From NCBI RefSeq assembly GCF_004027225.2, contig NC_044277.2, forward strand, positions 90,222,283 to 90,286,282: a stretch of DNA of 64,000 nucleotides, in the 5' to 3' direction. The notes beneath the pieces are model-generated. The model had not been told where the DNA came from. It made no database searches and worked only from the letters and a program-made list of their open reading frames with translations. This DNA comes from Strigops habroptila. Taxonomy: Eukaryota; Chordata; Aves; Psittaciformes; Psittacidae. The position numbers were made by a program, and so were the translations under genes. Positions 43,201 through 55,200 of the stretch are shown in pieces. Numbering within the stretch: position 1 is the first letter of the stretch; every line of letters begins with the position of its first letter.

Positions 43201-46200
43201 GAATCTCTCAAGAAGTTTCTATGCTAATCCCTTGATTAGAAGTATAATTTATTTTACGGGCGCTTCAGAATTTACAAACATCTTGTATTTTCTGTACCAT
43301 CTTTCCCCATATGCTAAATTACAAGAATGTTGAAAAGTAGAGCATATAATTTCTTTACCATAAATATTATCTAAATAATTGAAAACAAAGCTGATATGGA
43401 TTCTCAATTAAATTGTGGAACTACACCTGTGATGAGGCATTAAGAAAGATCTACCAGATTTGCAGCGTAGGGCCTGACGTCAGTCAGAAGCGAATGTTGC
43501 ATGCAGCTGTCACTGGGTAAAAGTAGAGAAATTGTCTATTCATAATACTAGAATTCATAAAGTTTGGCAGGGGAAGGTTAGCCTTGGCTGAGAAGGGGAG
43601 GAGAAGGTTGAGTGTTTCCTGCTAAAGCAAATGTATGGTTGACAGAACACTTGAGCACTCCAGCAGAATTTTTTGCTGGTATTCTTTGTGGTATTTTTCT
43701 TATTTTGAGGAGTTGCACCAGCCAGAATAGCTCTTGGTGTATTAAATATCTAACTGGGTGACTTGTTTTTTTCATTGTATGTTCCTGTCTTGACCTTATT
43801 GTGTAAGAATATCAAATTAGTTACCTGCCTTATGGGTGAAGGGAAGGTGGTGAATTTTAGTAAGGCTTTTGATACTGCCTCTGACAGCATCATTCTGGAC
43901 AAGTTGTGCAGGTGTGGGATGAGCAGGTTTACAGGGCACTGGGTGAAGAACTGGCTGAATGGCATGGTGTTAAGGGCTGTAGTGAATGGGGCTAAATCTG
44001 GCTCGTGACCGGTCAGCAGCGATGTTCCTCTGGGCTCAATTCTAGTGTCAGTTCTGTTCAATATTTTTATCAGTGATTTGTGGATGCAGGAGCTGAATGC
44101 ATCATTAGCAGGTTTGCTCATGATACAGAAGTGGGAGGTGCTGTTGACTCTCTTGAGGGACAAGAGACCTTGTGGAGGGATCTAGATAGATTGGAGTATT
44201 GGGCAATAATCAGTGGCATGAAAATGAATGAGAACAAATGCTGGATCTTCATCAGTGATGTAGACAGAGGGATTGAGTGCACCCTCAGCAAGTCTGCAGG
44301 AGACACGAAGCTGAATGGTGTGGTTAACATGCCTGAGGAACACAATGCCATGCAGAGGGACCTGCACAAGCTCAAGAAGTGCGCCCATGTGAACCTCATG
44401 AGGTTCAACAAGGCCGAGTGCAAGGTCTTGCACCTGGATCAGGGCAACCCCTGGCATCAATACAGGCTGGGGGATGAAGGGATTGAGAGTATCCCTGAGG
44501 AGAAGGACTTGGGGATACTGGTGGATAAAAAGCTATACATGAGCCAGCAGTGTGCGCTCACAGCCCAGAAAGCCAACCGTATCCTGGGCTGCACCCAGAG
44601 AAGTGTGGTCAGCAGGCTGAGGGAGGTGATTCTATCCTACTCCACTCTGATGAAACTCAACATGGAGTACTGTGTTCAGCTCTGGAGTCCTCAGCACAGG
44701 GAAGACATGGACCTGTTGGAGCAGGTCCAGAAGAGGGCCATGATAATGAACAGAGAGATGGGGCACCTCTTCTATGAGGAAAGGCTGAGAGAGTTGGGGT
44801 TATTCAGCCTGGAGAGGACTGCAGGGATACCTTATTGCAGCCTTTCAATACTTAAAGGGGCCTATAAGAAAGATGGGACAGGCTTTTTAGTAGGGCCTGT
44901 TGTGATAGGACAAGGGGTAAATGGTTTTAAGACAAAAGAGGGTAGATTCAGACTGGATGTAAGGGAGAACTTTTTTTACAATGAGGATGATTAAGCACTG
45001 GAACAGCTTGCCCAGAGAGGTGGTAGATGCCCCATCCCTGGAAACAGGTCAGGTTGGACAGGGCTCTGAGCAATCTGGTCTACTTGAAGGTGGCCCTGCT
45101 CATTGCAGGTTGGGGTTTGGCCTAGATGACCTTTAAAGGTCCCTTCCAACCCAAACTATTCTATGATTCCGCACCTGAGACAGAGTAACATTGGACACAA
45201 GTATAAACTGCAAACGGAGTGGCTGGAGAGCAGCCCTGCAGGAAGGGACCTGGGGGTGCTGGTTGGCTGCAGGCTCGATGTGAGTCAGCCATGTGCCCTG
45301 GCAGCCGAGAGGGCAAACCACATCCTGGGGTGCATCAAACACAGCATCACCGGCCAGTCGACAGAGGTGATTATCCCACTGTACTAAGTGTTGGTGCAGC
45401 CTCACCTTGAGTACTGTGTCCAGTTCTGGCCCCACAATTTAAGAAGGGAGTTAAGGCCCTTGAAAGTGTCCAGAGGAGGACAACAAAGCTGGTGACAGGG
45501 CTGGAAGGAGTGTCCTATGGGAGCAGTTAAGGACACTGGGTTTGTCTAGCGTTGGAGAGAGGAGGCTGAGGGGTGACCTCAGAGCTCTCTATAGCTTCCT
45601 GAGGAGGGGAAGCAGAGAGGAAGGTGCTGAGCTCTTCTCTCTTGGATCCAGTGACAGGACACGTGGCTCAAAGCTGCATCAGTCAGGGAAGGTTTAGACT
45701 TGACATTAGGAAGCATTTCTTTAACGAGGGTGATCAAACACTACAGCAAGCTTAGTAGAGAGGTGATTGATGCCTCAAGCCTGTCAGTGTTGAAGAGGCA
45801 TTTGGACAATGTCCTTAACAACATGCTTTAACCTTTGGTCAGCCCTGCATTGGTCAGGCAGTTGGACTAGATGATCGTTTAGGTCCCTTCCAACTATTCT
45901 GTTCTGATTCTATTCTGTTTACATTTAAAAAGAGCAGTGGACCATTTTTCACTCAAAATGGGTTTGTGAACTTAAATAAACATGTTTTACTCATGATTTC
46001 AAAATGAGTATAATAGATTTTAGAAAGAAGTACTTTTAACCACTTTATAGATAGTACAACATGAATTTTATTACCAAGAGTTGGGAGATACTGTGAAATT
46101 AAAGCAGCATTGTAAAAACAATTTTCTTTCGATGTTAATTTAAATAATAGCATGCATCCCAAGTCTCACTCTTCTGATCCCTAAGACTGCAGATGAAGCC

Positions 46201-49200
46201 TTTGGTGAATCTTGTACCTTTTTTGTTTCACAATTCAGTTAAGTCAGTTTTGCAGGCTGTACAGTGCTTTCTATTAAAAATTAGCACTTGTCTGAAAATT
46301 GCTTTGACAAGCAAAGTCAAACCAGTACTCTTTAAGTGCATCTAATACAAATCTGGAACATTGGAACATGTTTTAATAAATGAGACTATTTCAAAATTAC
46401 TTTAGAACTTTTTTTTTTTTTAAATTGTTGCTTCAAAGGAGGAAAAATGCAACCATTAGCTGCTTAACACTTTGAATGTTAAATGAATGGATTAAGTCAG
46501 TAAAAGAATATTACAGTGTGGACAGAGGAGAGGAAAATATGGAAGCATATTATAGTAACATGAGTTATTTTGATTATAGGAACATTAATTATTTTGTCTA
46601 TAAAGATAACTGCCAAATTTTAAAATAGGATTCAGTCAGAGTTTGGCTACTTCTATCACTTTTTGGATTTCATAACAGGTTTTCTGGTGATTTCCCTCTG
46701 CAAGCTAAATGCTTTCAACACTTCCAAATAATTTTCACTGGGTGCTGAGACTTATGGGAGTTTTATAGTTCTGTAGCTTTTTTCATCAGTAAATGCTGTG
46801 GCACTTTGCATGGGCGCAAGAATAAATCGACTGTTGCTTCCCTTTCAAAGATGGAATCGCAGCTTCCACCTGTCCAGAAACTCGTGACACCAAAGGCAAT
46901 CTCTCTGTCAGGGAGTCGGACCCAGTATTTTAAACCATCTCTGACTCCAGCTACTGATTCCAGCAAAATTCACCAGAGGGTAGCTACAAAGCACAAAGTA
47001 AGTAATTTTCTGGTCCTTATCTGCCTGCTTTTTACAACCTTGGAATGTCTTTAGCCAATTACTCTAATAAGATGCTCTTTCTTGGCAAAGAGTACCAATA
47101 GCATGAGGTAAGCATTAAAGTGGGGGGGGAGAGCCATTTTGAAAGAAATGCTTTGAGGTTTTATGGATTTAAATGTATTTTTGGAACAGTAAGTGGTTGG
47201 TGGTTAACTGCAGAATGTGATGATGTGCTGTTGGGTCAGGCTGTTCTCAGTGAAAAAATGTTTGAATGCAGAAACAACATTCCTTTTTGTATGCTCCTGT
47301 ACACAAAGCTGTCACTGATGGAACATGCTGATGTTGTGTATAAACTCTCTCAGGTGAGCTACGGGCTCCGAGTGAGATTTCTAACGGTTACCCATTCTGA
47401 TCACTTTGGTGTAGATGGAGTCCCTGGTAAACTTTCCTTAAAACAAGACTGGCATCTCTTTCAGAAAAAAACCCCCATGTTTCCAGTATCAGTCTGATCT
47501 TAATAATCAGGTTTAAGTTTATGGACTTTGTAGGCCAGAGATCAAAGCAGATTGTCATAATGGTTAGAGGACAAGCTTATGTAGATGATGTATATTTAGT
47601 GATGTAAACAACACAAACCATGTCTGGTTGGTTCTCTTCGCTTTGTATGTATTTTATAAATACATTCACATAAATCTTGAAATAAATCAAACTTAACTTC
47701 CAGGGTATGAGAGAGAAGAGTTTTCCTGCAGAACAGCGAGTAAACCCATCTGAAAGGTATGTCATATCTATTAATTCAAAACACTTGGAAGAAGAAAGCT
47801 CTCTCTTTTATCACTATAGTCTGCATGCCTGCCTTCTTTTGGAAGGGCAGTAACAGTTCTCAGTGAAGGGAATGGAAAATACAGTGAAAAGATTGTATTA
47901 CGAGAGAGTTCAACCATTTGTGCATCTTGATGTTCACTGGAGGGAGGGCACCTATTAGTTTCAGCTAATTATTTAATTGCTTGAAGTCAGTAAACTTTGT
48001 CCTAAAGGAATTATTCTTCCTGAAAGATTCTTTATAAGGTGAAGTGGCTTACAGTTCAGGTGTATATTTAATTTGTAGGGGTTTTTTTGAAGCAGAAACC
48101 TGGAGGAAGATAATTTTTTAATGCTTCTTTCATGGCAGAGTCACTTGTTTGCTCTGTGAGTTCGCATAAAAAACAGGAGCCCTTTAGAATCATCTGAGGC
48201 CAAATGTCAACTTGTCTGTAAAACACAGAATTCCAGGAGAGTTAATAATTGTATTTCTTCTTGAGGAGATAGTCTTGCATTACACTGCTTGCTTGGCTTA
48301 GGTAGAATGACTTCACCTCCAGATAATATTGATGGTTCTCCCTTCTGGGCAACTAGTCTTTTGGGTAGTGCTTGAGTTAAGACACTTGGCATTCAAAGGA
48401 TACCTTTTCTGGAGGCTTCATCCCTTTCAAAGAACAGTAGCAGGGAATTGTATTTTGTTGTCTGTGTTCATCTTCCAAGCAATTCTTATGTTGCCTTGGG
48501 TATTCATTGGCTTGCGAAAAAACCCACAACAAACCAAGCCTTTGTTTTGGCATCTGATAGTTCTACTTCACAGCTACCACCTTTTTAGGGATGGCTCTAA
48601 GGGTTTGGCACAAGTGCAAACAGATGTTATGTTTTAATTGTGGGTTTTCAAACTGTTCTAAATTTTCTTTGGTAGAATCCTTTCTTCTCCACGTAGAAGG
48701 GAAATCCAGAAAACTGATACTGCTTTTTATTTGGTTCCCAAGTTGTATGTTCCACTTCTGTCCGTAGAGTAGGTAGTCCCTTTTAAAAAAAAAAAAAGTT
48801 TTATAAAGCCAGTCTCTGTTGGGTGTCATGTTGTGGAGCAGGAACAAAACACTGATGAGAGGCAGCTGGCCAGAGTCCCTTCGATACCAGGTTAAACAGG
48901 CATTCCATTGTGTATAGAGACATAGTCATGGACAAGGCTACAAGGGCTCTCAAGATAAGGAAGTACATGCAACAAAAGAACCAGACGTCTTCCTTCAAAT
49001 ACATGTGGGCCTTCCACCTTTATGCAGCTAACCTGCAGTACTTTGGTACATCTCTGTTCAGCCTACCAGGGGCTATTTATTTTTCAAACCTGAGTCAGAA
49101 TCGTAGGTTGGACTTACTTGCCTGAAGACAGAAAACTGTCTTTGCCCCTTAGAAGCTGACAGGTGCTAACAGAAGAGAGAAATGTGGGCTATTACAGACA

Positions 49201-52200
49201 GGCTATAGTTGTCTGAATAAAGCTCTATTTTGACATAAGATTTTTTTTCAATCAATCGAGTTGATTGTCAGTTTGGATTAGGGAAAAGTATGAGCATATG
49301 GCCTTAAGGATCTGGCTTCCTCTCAGTGGTTAAGTGCTAAGCAGACTGCAAGTATCTCACAAGTTCAGACCAATTCTGTTCCTCAGTCTTCTGGAAACTT
49401 GACCTGGTGTCTTACAGTGTGATCAAATGTACTTTTGTAATGACTGACTGCTTGGCTGCAGGATAAGCTTTGATACGGTAATTTTTCCCAGGGATACTTC
49501 ATTTTGATGCCATACTGCTTTTTATTGTTGTTACTCCTTAGTTCACTTCTGGTTTGGCATTGGGGTTTTTTTTTCTTGTTTGCTTTGATTTTTTTTTTAG
49601 GGGGGTTTTCTTTTCCCACTTGTATTAGGAAATCTTTCTGGTTTGGATCTAGGCTTTTGTAATGAACAGAGAAGTGCCTTTGTATGCCTTACAAAAGGGA
49701 TCTGTATTCATGTCTGAAAAGATTTTTGGAATGTTGGCACACCCAGACACCTCTGCTGCTTCTGCTGATGTCCCCAGGAAAGCCAGAGCTGCTTCTGAAG
49801 TTTCTGCCGTTTTATCTTGCCACACAAGTTTAAGCCTCTCTATTCCATAAGAGCTGTTGCAGCATTTCATGTGCACAAGCACACACAGAGGCACGCTCTC
49901 TCTTTCTCCCCCCACATATATTTTTAGTTATCCTTTTATATCCCTGCAAAGTTACATGCTCATCACAGACTCAGAGAACTGGCAGTCAAAATTTCCACTG
50001 TCTGGACTATTAAAAGAAAACATTAGAAAATAAGAATCTAAATCAGTTCTTCTATTTCAGGTTTTCTGGCTTAGTCATCATTCCTTTATGGGTGTTGTGA
50101 CTGTTTCTTATGTATGTCCTTCTCATAGCTGCTGTTACTTAGCTGTTCTTCTCTTAGCTGCTCTTACTTAAGAGATATTTACCAGCATTGAGCAACTTGT
50201 GGAACAGTATTTTTCCTGATTCTGATTGGAAGGTGTCAGTTCTAGGACTAATAGTGGTTGTAACAGCTTGAAACAATTAGTTCGTATTTTTCCTTTTTGC
50301 CACCCCTCCATCCCTTTCCTCAACTACCTATTGTTATTCTGTGCCAGCAATTTGACCTACCCCAAATTCAGTACTCCTGCATCCAACGGTCTGTCTTCAG
50401 GAGGAGTGGGTGGTGGTGGCAAGATGAGAAGGGAAAGAGGAGTACACTATATATCAAAACCTGGACAAGAGCAACAGGTAAGTTAATTAACACTTAAGTT
50501 AATTGCTCTCACTGAGGTTACTGAAGGTAACTGAGGTTATGCCAGTTTTGTTGCCTCATACTGATTTATCATAATGCCATTTCAGTTTTGTGGTTTTCTT
50601 GCTGTGGGTTTCAGAGCAGGCTCCAGTTTGCTTATCTGTTTAAGTGCCTCAACTTTGATTTTACATTTTTGACATCTTTAGTCATATTCTTGGAGATGCT
50701 TCGCACTATAAAGTTATTAACAGTTTAATGAACAAATTTCGGTGGAGGTTTGTAGAGTTTTATAAAAGGAGTGATGTTTGAAACAAGTGCCAGGTAAGTA
50801 AACAAAGCTTATTTGATTTGTTATTTCATATTTAAGTCATGTAGGAAGATACAGGCCAAGAGTCTGAAGCAGAAGACAGTGTTCTGCATGTTTGCTGATG
50901 ATAATTCACAATTTCTGACACTTAATCAAACTCATCATGAGAAGGTTTTTTCTTAATGTAATGGGAAAAGTCTATTTAGTAAAAATATGGTCCTGGCTAT
51001 CCCAAAGATTATTTTTCTTGTTTTTCTTAATGTAAGCTGCCTACTATTGAACCTTAAATATAGAAAATTTATATTAGTCTTCTGGCTGATGCAAAATGAA
51101 GAAATAGTTAATACTGGAGAACATTTCTATGATACAAATGGTCTGAATATTGAGGTCCAATAGACTCTTCAAATCAAAACTGTGAAAGATGTAAGCTGTA
51201 GGCTACATTAAATTTCTGTAGTAGCAACTTACATCTCTGCATAGTCACTTCTGAGTAGATCTTGGTACTACTGTGCAAGTTATGACTAGATTGGCTATTC
51301 CCATTTAAACCCTAACTAACCAAATCTTCGGAATCAAATCATTGAAAAGGCAAGGATAAGACCAGAAGTTTTTAAGGTACACTGGTTTCTGAGTTTTAAA
51401 TTTGCATCCTGATACGTGATACAGACTAGATTTACCAGAGTATGATCTTCTGTGCTGCTAGTCAGGTTTTCTTTTTTGGTGTTTTGTGCTTTGGTTTGGG
51501 GTTTTTGGTACTCTATGGAACCCACATACTTTAAACATTACCTTTTTCCAAGTTCAGTGCAGTAGTGACTTCAGAATCTTTGACAGCTGTCCTACTTAAT
51601 TTTGCAAGAGGAACACTTTCTCATTTGTTTTGAGAGTGTACTCTTAATTGAAGAGATGAGAGGATAATTGGGAAGGATGATGTTTCTCTAAATGTTTAAT
51701 AACTAAAGTAGAGAAAACAAAAATAAATCTGATCTGTGCCCCTCTGTGTTCTGCACAGGTAACAATTTTGAGCTAGCTTTCAGTATTCTTTCTGGACAGG
51801 TGGTGAATGTAGTATTGTATGGAAACAGGCCTGCTAGAAATTAAAATGATGTGGCAGACTGAGCTGGAGAGGTTAGGATTCATTTTGAAAACTTGCTTTG
51901 TTTTAATCTGTAGGTCTGTTGGTTATATTTAACTTCATTAGGAAATTACGGGTAAGCTGGGGTGGGAAGGTAAGTGTGTCTTGTAAAAAAGAAAAAAAAG
52001 TTGTAAATTTCAGGTTAAAGCGAAAAAATAAAATTCAGAACTTCTTAAAGATAAAAAATTAAAATTACAATAATTAAAATTTACACCTAGGAAGTGGAAG
52101 AACCAGTACTACCGAAAGTACCCTTACCCATCAGTGCTGCATCGCTGCCTTCATTCAACTTCAATTTTCTTGCCAGTAGTACTGTCTCATCGTCACCAAG

Positions 52201-55200
52201 CACTGTCTCAACAGGAGCGATGATGAAGGTAAATCTTTATTGTATATTGTGAATACATTTTTAGGATGAATATACATCTGCTTTGTTGTATGTTAACTTC
52301 TTCCATGGTGCCCATGAAACTAACCAACATTAGTTTATATCCTGTTGAATAAATAAGGTATTCTGGGGGGAGAAGGGGGGACATAAAATTTTTGGTTTGG
52401 CCTCTGTCCATCTTTTTGCAAACTTCTAGTTAACATAATTGTGTAACTGCTTCAAATGCTACGGAGATTTTTTTGGGATTTTATGCCAAGTTAAGTTGTT
52501 AAATTGGAGGTAGCATAAAGGGTCATATAAGCCTAGTGTAGAATATGAGCCTAGGGTGCCATAATCAGAATATTATTGCAATAAAATAAACATTCATCTG
52601 TTCCAAAGTACTTGAAATATTCTTGTATGTTTTGAAGCAGGTACCTGCTTTAACATGTTAAGGTATTTGCTGAAGGTCTGACTACAGCTGAGCTGAGTTA
52701 GTTTAAGGTTCTTCGTCTGCCTGGTCTGCCTTTCCATGTATTTAATATGTTTAGATCTAAGTAGCATCTCGGTGATTTCTCTCGGTTTCTGGGATTTGGT
52801 TTTTATGATACTGTACTATATGCCCATTTGAAAACTTTGTTTTCTTTTATTGTAACTCTTGTCTGTGGGTTAGCAATAAGTATCAAACATCACATTTCCC
52901 AACTTCACTGCAGGATACCTGTTAGTGAATTCAGGTAGCTGCTATTGTTTCACCAGGGTGATACAAACCTTAATTCTTTTGAAAATACAGGTACCACCAG
53001 CAAGTAATGTTGGCAGTCCTGTGTTCAGATTTTCATCTCCAATTGTGAAATCTACTGAGGCGGAAGTGCTACCTCCATTGTCTGTAAGTAAAATAAAGCA
53101 AGCTCAACTTTTTCACAAAGCTTTAGTAGAATATTGCAGAACAGAAAAGCAAAGTTCGCCCTGATAATGGGGAAAACAAATATATAGGTTTCTGTCCTAT
53201 AATGTTATGTGTTCTTGTGTGTTCTATGTTGTATGTTCTTATATGTCTTATATGTTCTTATGTCATCCAGCATGTATACCAAAGGTTTGAAGAGTGGATT
53301 TCAGGTTATTGTTTGTGTGTGAAACTTGATTAAAGTTTCTTTAGTTTCAGAATCTGAAAAAAATGTCTCTCTCTCATAGCAGATTGGGTTTACATTTAGT
53401 GATCCTGTTGCAAAATCAGCAGAGCGTTCTGGATCCAGTGATACACCAGTGACATCCTTCCTTACTCTAGGTAAGGGTCTGAAATTTTAGCATTTGAGAT
53501 CTGAAGTGCTGATTTTCTCCTTTTGTATGTTAGATAGTAATTCTATCCTTTCTGAGCATATAAACAATTACAGGCAAAGTGTGTTTTCAGTGACACATCT
53601 GCTTTTAACCAAATCGTAATTATAAACTGTTGTAAACAAGGTAGAATTGTTAAGATTCTTATAGAGGAGGCATGAAACTTGTAAAGTCATGTTTCTAGCA
53701 AATGTGAATATATTTTAAGTGGATTTCTTTGTGAAAGGTGTTTTTTCTGTTGTTTTTAAAGATACCGCCACTGTAAACAGCACCAGCAATAAGAAGGAAA
53801 AAGAAGAATACGATGGCCCCTCCAAACCTGCAAAGGTCTTAAAGGAAGGAAGTGTGTTAGACATTCTAAAAAGCCCTGGTGAGATTATGAACTCTTTTTA
53901 AAGAGATATTGCAAAAAGATATGTAAGATACTGCAATGCAAATATATGCTAGCATATAACTGCATTGATTTTTAAACCCACTACCACAACAAACCCCACT
54001 TTGTCACAGTTAATGCAGTATTAGCCATAAATACAAACACAGGAGAGCATTATGTTAAACTCTGCATCTCTTAAAGTTGATCTCCTTTTCTATTCAAAGT
54101 GGCTTTTATTGCAGAAAGGACAACTGCAACTTCAAACCAGATGCATTACTTGTTCTTTATGTGTTTGGATGCAATTGTAAATGAAGTATAAAATGAATTA
54201 GCCAAATAATCAGTGTTTCATTGTAAATAAATATACATTATGGAATTTGAAAGGAAACGTTTGTAAAATGCTTTACAAACATTCCTCTCCAACCTCCACC
54301 ATCTCTGGAAATTAGAATAGTAAGGATGGTTTCATTCCTAAAGATGTTTTAAAAGTTGTAAATATTTTGGCCTTAAATGATAACAGTTACTATGGATTTA
54401 AATGTAATTTTTAAGTGAAGTGGGCTGTTTCACTTTAGAAACCCTATTCTAATTCTTACTTGTAAGTAATTGCAGTTGTTTTCAACTGCTTAGTAAAGTG
54501 TGTGTATATAGATGATGTTTTTTGTTATAAGAAAAAGGATTTTATTGCATTTGATCTTTTCCCGTGAGCCTTGAGTTGCACCAAGACATTTTTTGTGAAG
54601 TGACAAATCTATGTGCTTAAGAAGGCAGTGCCTTTTTATATTGAAAGAGCTAAGTGAGAGAAAATACATTGTGCGCGTAGGAAAGACCTATGCGTGAAGT
54701 GATGTTCATTTTCTTTATCAGTTTAAGAGAAGCAGGTTCTAAATTCACTGTTCAAAGATTCCACTTCTGATATAAAAAAGCCCCAAACCAACAACATAAT
54801 AAATAAATTTAAAAAAATCTTAATTTTAGCTTTAGAAGAATTCATGCTGCTATTTAAGATGCATTGCCATAGCGTTTTCTTTAGCATTTCCATATTGCTG
54901 GTTATTGCTTTCTGTTAAAATTGGCACCTTTAAGTAAGGATTTGGCCTATGTCTGGTGCGTTTTGAGCAAAGATTATAGACAACAATTGTTGTGTTGTCT
55001 TCATTTTTGTTAATTAATACTCAGTATCTGTGGGGAGATACCATGTTGATTGCTGCTCCAAGTACCAACTGCTGCGCTGCTACTAGAGTAAATGTGAGTC
55101 AGCTGCTATGGCAGAAATAGCATTAGAAACTTGATTCAATTGGGCATGGTGTCTTAAATTGGTAGTCCGTTATGGACAGTCAGCTTTCAGTACTGTTAAT

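Larger units (their letters stand above)
42968..46850 (+). other. NUP153 intron 8, CR1-rich
   Basis: A 3.9-kb intron over half occupied by three CR1 segments (43819-45918, listed separately). A palindromic cAMP-response-type TGACGTCA lies at 43475-43482. The flanks are unique AT-rich DNA. Confidence 0.75.

Noticed and set aside
44080..44994. The 304-codon frame as a host gene
   Set aside because: It is CR1 ORF2-derived sequence with CR1 3' DNA directly downstream and is not an independent gene.
47120..47497. A 125-codon frame in NUP153 intron 9
   Set aside because: No recognisable domain, no conserved splice sites on either side; treated as chance.
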